Source: Paraglaciecola sp. MB-3u-78 (GTDB taxonomy: Bacteria > Pseudomonadota > Gammaproteobacteria > Enterobacterales > Alteromonadaceae). Taken from it: a stretch of 64,000 nt of DNA. The position numbers and the translations under genes are program-made. The notes beneath the pieces were generated by a model that was given only the letters and a program-made list of their open reading frames with translations, searched no databases and had not been told where the DNA came from. Shown here in pieces: positions 58,101 to 64,000 of this stretch (positions are counted from its first letter, which is position 1; each line of letters starts with the position of its first letter). The stretch lies in contig NZ_PJCF01000004.1 of the NCBI RefSeq assembly GCF_002835935.1, positions 911,503 through 975,502 of the forward strand, given 5' to 3'.

Positions 58101-59333
58101 CCAGTTTGTCAGGACTGCGATGGTGATTGTAACTGTATTACCGCCGATAATGATCCACGAATTGATGTATGTAAAAAATGTAAAAACGGCAGCCCGATCG
58201 ACAAAAAAATTGATAGCGTTAAAGTAAAATTGGCCGGTAAGAACGACGATGTGGTGGTCGCAAAAGGTAAAGCTGTGCCCTACGACGCCGATGTAAGCGG
58301 TGATTGTGGTGCCTACACCTACAAGTGGGATTTTGGTGACGCTAGTAACGCTAACGGCAAATCCGGTAATCATACCTACGCCGCGCTTGGCACCTTTACC
58401 GCAAAATGTGATGTGGAATGTACTGAATGTAGCACAGCCAATGGTAGCGACAGCAAAAAGGTATACGTTACAGAAGTTAAATATGAAGAGTTAGGCGACA
58501 AATATGGCTTCGACAATAAAACCAAACCGACAGAGCCATGGAAATCAGTAAAAAATGCCGATACCGATACTGTAAAAGCGCTTATTAACCCTGCTGCCGC
58601 CGCGCCAAAAGTTAAATTTAAAAGTTCAGCCACAGGCAAGGCTACGGTCGCACCGGCCATGGCAACGGCAAGCCCACAAACGTTAACCTTTACCGGTGTT
58701 GCTAAAGGTGAAACCAGTATTGATGCCAAGGGTGATACCGCCGATTCACTGGGGAAAATGGGCGTAGCCTCATACCCAGAAAAGACCTTTACGGTATCAG
58801 TACGTGTAGTTAATGAGAAAAAGGTCGACGCTGCCGACGTTGGGTATACCAGTACAGATCTAACCGATGCAAAAATAAAGGCTCACCTAGCCTTGGCCTA
58901 CAAACAAGCCGTAGCCAAATGGACCTTAGTACGCACAGCAGCCTGCTCAGTAGATTTTGATCTCAACGATGACGGTAAAATAGATGTTGAGAGCTGGACA
59001 AGTACGGAAATGGATAAGCTCATAGCAGGTTGTAAAACTGCTAATAGCTACGATATTTTCCTCGTAGATAACCCCAGCGATAATAGTTTTGGATTTATGT
59101 CTTTCGGGCAGAAATATGGATTTGTCCATGCCGATCAAACTACTTCACCGGAAAAAAGTTTCGCCCACGAGTTGGGACATGGTGCTTTTAGTTTGCCCCA
59201 TCCGAAGAGCGATCCCGCATGGCCATTTACTGATGGCACCAGTGAAAAAGACAACGTGAACTTGATGAGCCAAGGAGATAGTTTAACTAAATTTCGTTTA
59301 AGGAAGAAACAATGGGACGTCATAAATCCATGA
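55122..59333 (+). CDS. Large secreted MopE-repeat/Ig/PKD protein with C-terminal metzincin-like site
   Basis: With the ATG at 55122 (GGGAAGAG five bases before) the product is 1403 residues and starts with a signal peptide (MRIGKILLLLSAFFTFFVHP). Five MopE-type metal-binding repeats lie at about 124-346, followed by Ig-like and Big_1-like domains, a carboxypeptidase-regulatory-like domain (SGVVLDNQDQPIPGVTIRIK), a Cys-rich patch (CPVCQDCDGDCNC), a PKD domain (KWDFGDASNANG) and a C-terminal region with HELGHGAFSLPHP (His1349), an HExxHxxxxxxH zinc motif with a later NLMSQ Met-turn-like stretch. A surface-anchored or released metalloprotease is likely. The stop overlaps the next gene. Confidence 0.84.
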   Translation: MRIGKILLLLSAFFTFFVHPVLADMLVEDLTQLSSKRVSRYVSEFEYIVNITNEGLNAENISLSVTSSLAPTTIVNGNITFANLSAGESGASNNRLIFRHDRRIPYDPAALNYAFSFNEITGTDNDGDGVTVEAGDCDDNNADIHPGATEIPDNGIDEDCSGADAVTVSDVDGDGFSVKGGDCDDTNANINPGATEIANNGIDEDCSGEDLITDSDQDGYTVEAGDCDDNNASINPGATDIPNNGIDEDCSGADLITDSDLDGFTLDDGDCDDNNAAINPDAQEIANNGVDEDCNGSDLVTPSGDVDKDEDGVTPNDGDCDDNNPAIYPGATDIANNGIDEDCSGADTLLVSAFSVKITSPQSLATVGATPIQVDGTVDDDAVILTVNGVEVTHSGGQFSIFVALEEGLNTILARGSKNSEQVTDSISISLDQTPPFVTIESHKDGQEVFSDKITITGLINDIVRGTIEQAQANVSVNGKPASISNRSYAVIDVSLSEGENTITATGADQVGNVGGTSIKVNYTVPQGRRLVLLDGQNQSATINTVLPTPLAVQVLDDNLDPVPNEAVVFRVTQGSGLVGAGSSEEGRAVVVDTNAQGNAETTFLLGSRVGVANHKIRAQVVGYDDELIFNASGTGKLGNKISINSGNNQRGAVGQVLAEPLVVAITDDGANVVTGARVEFTVTKGEGLLQNASKIYETTTDSDGRATTELTLGYLTGISAQRITAKLLDAAPGALLTAGFSATGFVAADPGDTRISGVVLDNQDQPIPGVTIRIKGSNREDQTDTQGQFQITQAPIGPVHLIADGSTAAAELGEFPSLSFNLVTIPGVDNPLPSPIYMVKLDTQNAVNVGPVDVELTLDKYPGFKLEVAKGSVTFPDGSKEGLLSVTQVNANKVPMVPPNGMQPQFIVTIQPTNTHFDPPARLTLPNMDAFPPGAQVEMYSYDHDLEEFVSIGLGTVSDDATLVTSNPGVGVIKAGWHCGSQPGGAGCAHNCPVCQDCDGDCNCITADNDPRIDVCKKCKNGSPIDKKIDSVKVKLAGKNDDVVVAKGKAVPYDADVSGDCGAYTYKWDFGDASNANGKSGNHTYAALGTFTAKCDVECTECSTANGSDSKKVYVTEVKYEELGDKYGFDNKTKPTEPWKSVKNADTDTVKALINPAAAAPKVKFKSSATGKATVAPAMATASPQTLTFTGVAKGETSIDAKGDTADSLGKMGVASYPEKTFTVSVRVVNEKKVDAADVGYTSTDLTDAKIKAHLALAYKQAVAKWTLVRTAACSVDFDLNDDGKIDVESWTSTEMDKLIAGCKTANSYDIFLVDNPSDNSFGFMSFGQKYGFVHADQTTSPEKSFAHELGHGAFSLPHPKSDPAWPFTDGTSEKDNVNLMSQGDSLTKFRLRKKQWDVINP
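55491..56160 (+). repeat. Five MopE-type metal-binding repeats
   Basis: Five units of about 129-140 bases encode a DxDGD-like start, GDCDDNNA, INPGATEI and NNGIDEDCSG in order, the 'putative metal-binding motif' of the copper protein MopE and many secreted proteins. Each has two Cys and many Asp residues, suited to calcium or copper binding. High DNA similarity between units suggests recent expansion. Confidence 0.88.
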
Positions 59334-60217
59334 ATAAGATAAATTACCTTAAATCCAAAAGTATTCTAGTTTTGATCTGTATAGGTTTATTGAATTACTT
59401 GGCGTTGGTAGAAAATGTGAGTGCGGAAAGCGTAACAACAGAGCTCCACTCTGCGCTACAAGATGGAATAGAACAAGGGATTAACAAGGCAAAATCACTA
59501 TTATCAAATAATCCAGCCAATGTCAGGCGTGAGGTTTTGACATCGTTAATGACAGAATCTGACAGACGTAAAGACAGGGACTTTGATACACGGATTACCA
59601 AGCTCATTATAGGTGAATATCTACTTAAGAAGCCAGAAACCTTACTTCTGACTTACGAGTGGCTATTACAAATGTCTTATCAAGTGCAGTCAGCTGATGT
59701 TTCAATCGGACTTCAGCCATTATTGAATAACGAATATTTAAGTAATGAAGATATTGTTTTATTAGGTGTTTTTAACGTAGTCGGATTCAGACCTATTTTG
59801 AACGACTTATATGCCACTACCCAAAAAAAAATCACCCACCCTAAACAACGAGCTAATTCAACAGCCACCTGGGTAATATTAATAATGCAGGCACGATATG
59901 GCAACCAAGACGCCATTAAACGTGTCCTATATGAATTGGAAAATAATTACGATGACATTATTAGAGTCACTCAGAAATTTAAGGATTTAAAACTCATTCC
60001 CAGCAGAGACGTCAGGGATTACTTATTAGGCTACTTATTCAGTGAAAAACGCCTGCCGCGAATTAAAGATAATGTTCAGGGCAGCTTATACGCATCGTAT
60101 GCCGCGCAAGTACTTTCTGTGATAGATGAAAATTTTCCGATTAAAAAAGAACGCTTTAATGATGCAGATATCATCAAAGTAAGGCGGTGGTATGAGCAGA
60201 ATAAAAGCGAAGTTTGA
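59312..60217 (+). CDS. Secreted all-helical protein, likely partner of the metzincin
   Basis: The 301-residue product has a signal peptide (SKSILVLICIGLLNYLALVE, cleaved near VSA) and a mature part of about 265 residues made of helix pairs resembling a HEAT/armadillo-like solenoid. No family is recognised. The ATG at 59312 has AAGGAAG five bases upstream; an ATG at 59330 would overlap the previous stop as ATGA and is also possible. The gene overlaps the metalloprotease gene, so the two are almost surely co-translated. It may be a chaperone, inhibitor or scaffold for that enzyme. Confidence 0.72.
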   Translation: MGRHKSMNKINYLKSKSILVLICIGLLNYLALVENVSAESVTTELHSALQDGIEQGINKAKSLLSNNPANVRREVLTSLMTESDRRKDRDFDTRITKLIIGEYLLKKPETLLLTYEWLLQMSYQVQSADVSIGLQPLLNNEYLSNEDIVLLGVFNVVGFRPILNDLYATTQKKITHPKQRANSTATWVILIMQARYGNQDAIKRVLYELENNYDDIIRVTQKFKDLKLIPSRDVRDYLLGYLFSEKRLPRIKDNVQGSLYASYAAQVLSVIDENFPIKKERFNDADIIKVRRWYEQNKSEV

Positions 60218-60358
60218 CCCACAACGTCTCCGTTTTCGACGAGCAGTTGTTATACGAAGTCATGTATTTTGGCAACAAATATTGGATTGGATTATAGATT
60301 GAAGGTCTGTGAGTAAGGTTCAGACCACAAATTTGATAACTATAGGGTAATTTTACTC

Positions 60359-63300
60359 ATGAAAGGTAAACACATCCGTAAAATGTTCTCTTCATTAACG
60401 AAGTGTTTAGTGTTATGTGCTTTTTCAGTAACCGTAAATGCTCAATTAGATGAGAACTGCATCGTTAATGTACTCAATCGCACCATCCAGGTGTCTGCTG
60501 ATGGCGGTTGGTCGTTACCTAACATCCCTTCCAATCAAGGCAACATTCGAGCGCGTGTCACCTGTATCGACCCTGCAACGGGAGTGACAAGTTCAGGTCA
60601 GACCGATTTTTTCCGGATCAGTGAAAACGGTATTACCTACGTCGGTGACTTTCATTTTGACGTAACCAACCCCCCCCCTAAATCCATTGATTTTGCTAAT
60701 ACCACCCCCGTTTTGTTAAACAGCATGGGTGCTGACTTTCAGTTAATACTCACCGCCACTTTGAGTGATGACAGTACTGTAGACGTTACTAATGCGACAT
60801 CAGGCATTAATTATTCCGTTACCAGCTCAGCTGTAGCAACAGTCTCTAGTAATGGTTTAGTCACTGCCACAGGTAATGGCACTGCACTTATTATTGCTCG
60901 TCTGGACGGAGCCTTAACGTCCAGAGTTTTTATGGTTACTACCGCCGGTGATCTCGATGGTGATGGTTTACCAGATGAATATGAGACCCAAAACGGCTTA
61001 AATCCCAATGATCCTATAGATGCATTAGAAGATCAGGATAAAGACGGTTTATCCACCATTGCAGAATTTAATCTGGGAACGAACCCCAATGTCGCCGACA
61101 CTGATGGCGACGGCATTAAAGACGGCGAGGAGGTGATAGCGGGTACAGATGGATTTATCTCTAATCCACTTCTGGCAGATACTGATGGTGATGGGTTATC
61201 CGACGGAATTGAAGTGTTGGTTGGCTCAGATCCTGACGACATAAATGATGCTAATTATACTGCAGCGTTAGTTTCACTTAGTTCTTCACCCGCCAATGTT
61301 GTCCTGACGTTTAATGGTATAGATAACGAAGTAAGTACCCAACTAAACATTACTGGAACCCTAGTAGATGGTTCTGAATTAGTTCTAACTAGCTCAGCTG
61401 ATACTACATACTCCTCCAGCGATTTAACCATTGTTAGTTTTGGGGCTACTCCGGGCGAAATATTCGGTGGACAGGAGGGCTCTGCCGTCGTCACAGTTGA
61501 AAATAATGGACGCTCAACACAAGTCCCCGTGACAGTTGAGACCTTTGAGCCTAAAGGCATTTCTAGTATAACCTTCAGCGGAACCGGTGTGGACACTGAT
61601 GTGCAAGGTGATTACGTATACATAGCTGCCTCAAGTGGCGGCCTGCACATAGTTGATACAAACGACAAAGAAAATCCAACTATTGCCTCAAGCTTTAACA
61701 CCACTGCAGGCGCGCTGGATGTCAAAGTACAAGGTCACACAGCCTATGTGGCAGTCGGTACTGCCGGCCTAGACTTGGTTGATGTCAGTGATCCTATGCT
61801 CCCCGTCCTTCTGTCAAACATAGATACAGGGGGCAGTGCCGTTGATTTGGCCATACAAAATGGTTATGCCTTTGTCGCAACCCAAAGTAGTGGTGTTGAA
61901 ATTATAGATGTCAATGATGCTACCAAGCCTATTAGTACTGCTCTTATTGAAGGTATTGGCAGTATTGTAGGGGTTGATGTTAGCTCTGACCGTCTGGTGA
62001 TGGCATCAAGTACGACCTTATATGTCTATGACATATCCGATATTAACTCTCCGGTCCGCCTGGGCAGTATCAACATTGGTAATATTCGTGCGGTGGTAAC
62101 TGATGGTGAGTATGCCTACCTTGCGGCTTACACCAGTGGTTACAAAGTCGTTAACATTACCGACCCTATGGTGCCTGTTTTAGTTGGGGGTCAGGCGAAT
62201 TTTTATCCTAGTGATGTAGAGCTAACCAATGGCTTTGCCTTTTTCTCGGACATTCTGTTCGTCAACGCCGTACCCTTTGTTAACCTGTCAGACCGTGAAC
62301 AACCGATCTACCAGGGTGCGATAGATATCCGTCAATTTGGTGATAGGGACGCAACCGGGCTGTCACTGGATTCAAGCTATGTTTATTCCACCGGCAGTAA
62401 CCGCTTATATATCTCCCAGTATCGCCTGATCAATGACAATCAAGGCATAGCACCACAAGTAGCGATTGATTACCCACTGGATAATGCATTAGTAGTTGAA
62501 GGCCGGCGTTTTATTGCTCGTGCCACTGCCACCGACGACATTGCGGTTCGGGTGGTCAACTTTATGTTGGACGGTACCCTGATATTTTCAGACACCACCG
62601 CCCCATACGAAGTACCGGTAACGGTAACCGGCGCTGCAGATACTGTCGAACTTAGCGCTAGTGCCGTTGATTTAGGCAACAATTCATCGCAAGCTTTAGT
62701 GACCCTCAGGGTAGAACCCGACACCGATGGGGATGGTTTAGGCGACGGTGAGGAGGCTGACCGTTATGCGACCGATCCCTTACTCGCCGATACGGATGAA
62801 GATGGTTTAAATGATGGAGAGGAAGTGGCTATTGGCTCCAATCCACTAGTCAAAGATACTGATAGTGACGGCATAGAAGATAAAACGGAGGTGGACGCAG
62901 GAACCGATCCTACCAACCCTGATATAACGCCACCTACCGTACTCACAACCGATCCGGTTTCAGAAAGTACCGATATCGCCGAAAACACCTCGGTCAGTGT
63001 AGTTTTCAGTGAACCGCTACGAAGTAAATCAGTCAACGAAGGCTCGCTGATTTTGCTGGCTGACTCAGGTGGCACTTTCGAAATACCCGGAATTTTGAGA
63101 CTCATCTCAAACAATACCGAGTTGTTATTTACCCCGAATGGTCTGTTGCCAGACTTCACCACTCATACCATACAAATTAGTGGGGTTAGAGACGAAGCAG
63201 GCAACCCAATCGTTGATTTTGAAGCCAGTTTTGAAACCGGCAACTTCGTAGATACAGTGCGACCTACTGTAATAGATTCGAATCCGGTAGCAAACGCCAC

Positions 63301-64000
63301 AAATGTGCCGGTAAATACCCAACCTATTGCGCTGTTATCTGAACCGATCGATCCTGATACTGTTTCACCCACTAGCTTCTATCTGCAAGATACTTTGTTA
63401 AACCAAAGAGTCGAGGGCGTCATCGTCTTAGCTGATGACAAATCGTCTTTGACTTTCGTGCCAAATACTCAGTTGCTGGTGGGCAGACGATATTATATGT
63501 ATCTGACCTCTGGCATAAAAGATCTGTTCGGCAATACCTTGCCAGCCACTATTAAATACTTTACTACTGGGTTCAGTCCGGACATACAAGCACCACAGAT
63601 AAGTCATACCACAATATTTGATGGACAAGACAATGTTCCTACCAATGTACGTCTGAAGATTAGTTTTTCAGAATCTATAAATCCGTTGTCGATGCAAAAT
63701 ATTCGCCTGGTAGACAATATCGGTGAGCCTGTATTTGTAAACCGCTCGCTTAGTAGCAACAGAATGACCGTTACTCTGCAACCTGGCAGTCCTTTGCAGG
63801 GTAATACGCGCTATCAATTACAAATAGACTCCATTGAAGATTTGGCCGGAAATTTAACACCAAGCTCAATTTTCATAGACTTCACAACAGCTATTGGCGC
63901 GGATACGACTGCAGGCATCCTAATATCCCGTAACATACCTAATGGTGCAACGAACATACCGCGGGATGCACAATTTGAGGTGGTTCTGAGTGAAAGACTG
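60359..64000 (+). CDS. Giant surface protein with Ig-like, TSP3 and LVIVD repeats, partial
   Basis: The frame stays open for 1214 codons from the ATG at 60359 to the window edge, so the protein is longer. A signal peptide ends near VTVNAQ. Next come a Big_2 Ig-like domain (about 115-200), TSP type 3 calcium repeats (GDLDGDGLPDEYE, DTDGDGIKDGEE, DTDGDGLSDGIE), an LVIVD-type beta propeller (about 400-700: YVYIAASSGGLHIVD, AYVAVGTAGLDLVD, AFVATQSSGVEIID), a second TSP3 group (about 785-860), and at least three SbsA-like Ig domains (about 860-1214). It lies 141 bases after the helical-protein gene and could belong to the same operon. Confidence 0.85.
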   Translation, partial: MKGKHIRKMFSSLTKCLVLCAFSVTVNAQLDENCIVNVLNRTIQVSADGGWSLPNIPSNQGNIRARVTCIDPATGVTSSGQTDFFRISENGITYVGDFHFDVTNPPPKSIDFANTTPVLLNSMGADFQLILTATLSDDSTVDVTNATSGINYSVTSSAVATVSSNGLVTATGNGTALIIARLDGALTSRVFMVTTAGDLDGDGLPDEYETQNGLNPNDPIDALEDQDKDGLSTIAEFNLGTNPNVADTDGDGIKDGEEVIAGTDGFISNPLLADTDGDGLSDGIEVLVGSDPDDINDANYTAALVSLSSSPANVVLTFNGIDNEVSTQLNITGTLVDGSELVLTSSADTTYSSSDLTIVSFGATPGEIFGGQEGSAVVTVENNGRSTQVPVTVETFEPKGISSITFSGTGVDTDVQGDYVYIAASSGGLHIVDTNDKENPTIASSFNTTAGALDVKVQGHTAYVAVGTAGLDLVDVSDPMLPVLLSNIDTGGSAVDLAIQNGYAFVATQSSGVEIIDVNDATKPISTALIEGIGSIVGVDVSSDRLVMASSTTLYVYDISDINSPVRLGSINIGNIRAVVTDGEYAYLAAYTSGYKVVNITDPMVPVLVGGQANFYPSDVELTNGFAFFSDILFVNAVPFVNLSDREQPIYQGAIDIRQFGDRDATGLSLDSSYVYSTGSNRLYISQYRLINDNQGIAPQVAIDYPLDNALVVEGRRFIARATATDDIAVRVVNFMLDGTLIFSDTTAPYEVPVTVTGAADTVELSASAVDLGNNSSQALVTLRVEPDTDGDGLGDGEEADRYATDPLLADTDEDGLNDGEEVAIGSNPLVKDTDSDGIEDKTEVDAGTDPTNPDITPPTVLTTDPVSESTDIAENTSVSVVFSEPLRSKSVNEGSLILLADSGGTFEIPGILRLISNNTELLFTPNGLLPDFTTHTIQISGVRDEAGNPIVDFEASFETGNFVDTVRPTVIDSNPVANATNVPVNTQPIALLSEPIDPDTVSPTSFYLQDTLLNQRVEGVIVLADDKSSLTFVPNTQLLVGRRYYMYLTSGIKDLFGNTLPATIKYFTTGFSPDIQAPQISHTTIFDGQDNVPTNVRLKISFSESINPLSMQNIRLVDNIGEPVFVNRSLSSNRMTVTLQPGSPLQGNTRYQLQIDSIEDLAGNLTPSSIFIDFTTAIGADTTAGILISRNIPNGATNIPRDAQFEVVLSERL

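Overview
The window looks like a chromosomal segment of a marine gammaproteobacterium of the order Alteromonadales (Glaciecola/Paraglaciecola/Alteromonas-like). This is inferred from moderate-to-low GC, the smc-zipA-ligA block, TonB receptors, PEP-CTERM and large Ig/MopE surface proteins, and glucosylglycerate osmolyte genes. No rRNA, tRNA, CRISPR array or intact insertion sequence was seen.

Layout. (1) 1-2185, minus strand: molybdenum cofactor genes moaA-mobA-moaB (moaB cut by the window edge) behind a probable Moco riboswitch. (2) 2387-7126, plus: a glucosylglycerate operon (glycerate kinase, phosphatase, synthase, GH13 phosphorylase) able both to make and to recover this nitrogen-free osmolyte. 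(3) 7127-8009: a strong terminator, a frameshifted EF-hand remnant and a one-domain rhodanese. (4) 8186-30201: a large purine island with 8-oxoguanine deaminase, a TonB receptor, a NUP-cupin fusion lipoprotein, a small secreted protein, adenine deaminase, an AzgA-type permease, a RutR-like regulator, allantoinase PuuE, XdhA/B/C, UraD, UraH, guanine deaminase, the cytochrome-type urate hydroxylase PuuD and an orphan formyltransferase. A MaoC-like pseudogene and an EAL-HDOD protein interrupt it. Adenine, guanine and 8-oxoguanine can all reach urate and then allantoate. XDH needs the Moco made by the first block. Similar RutR-box-like palindromes lie before the permease, the xdh operon and the TonB receptor.

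(5) 30224-33214: a small membrane protein, GlpT, and a RES-Xre toxin-antitoxin pair. (6) 33391-37790: a CYP153 alkane-hydroxylase cluster in decay. P450, ferredoxin and the AraC regulator are intact, but the ferredoxin reductase is truncated and the GMC oxidoreductase is a deleted, frameshifted remnant. (7) 38175-46754: housekeeping genes (small membrane proteins, ligA, zipA, smc, cysZ). The DUF3392 gene after ligA appears to begin with ACG. (8) 46769-48230: a YefM-YoeB pair next to an integron-type attC site, then about 0.8 kb of relic-like DNA. (9) 48231-64000: an accessory surface/redox region with a membrane pentaheme cytochrome, a VCBS/ASPIC-UnbV/HEAT protein, a PEP-CTERM protein, a 1403-residue MopE-repeat protein ending in a metzincin-like site, an overlapping secreted helical protein, and a very large Ig/TSP3/LVIVD protein that runs off the window.

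The best candidates for something undescribed are the cytochrome plus VCBS/HEAT pair, the MopE-metzincin plus helical partner pair, and the NUP-cupin fusion lipoprotein in the purine island.
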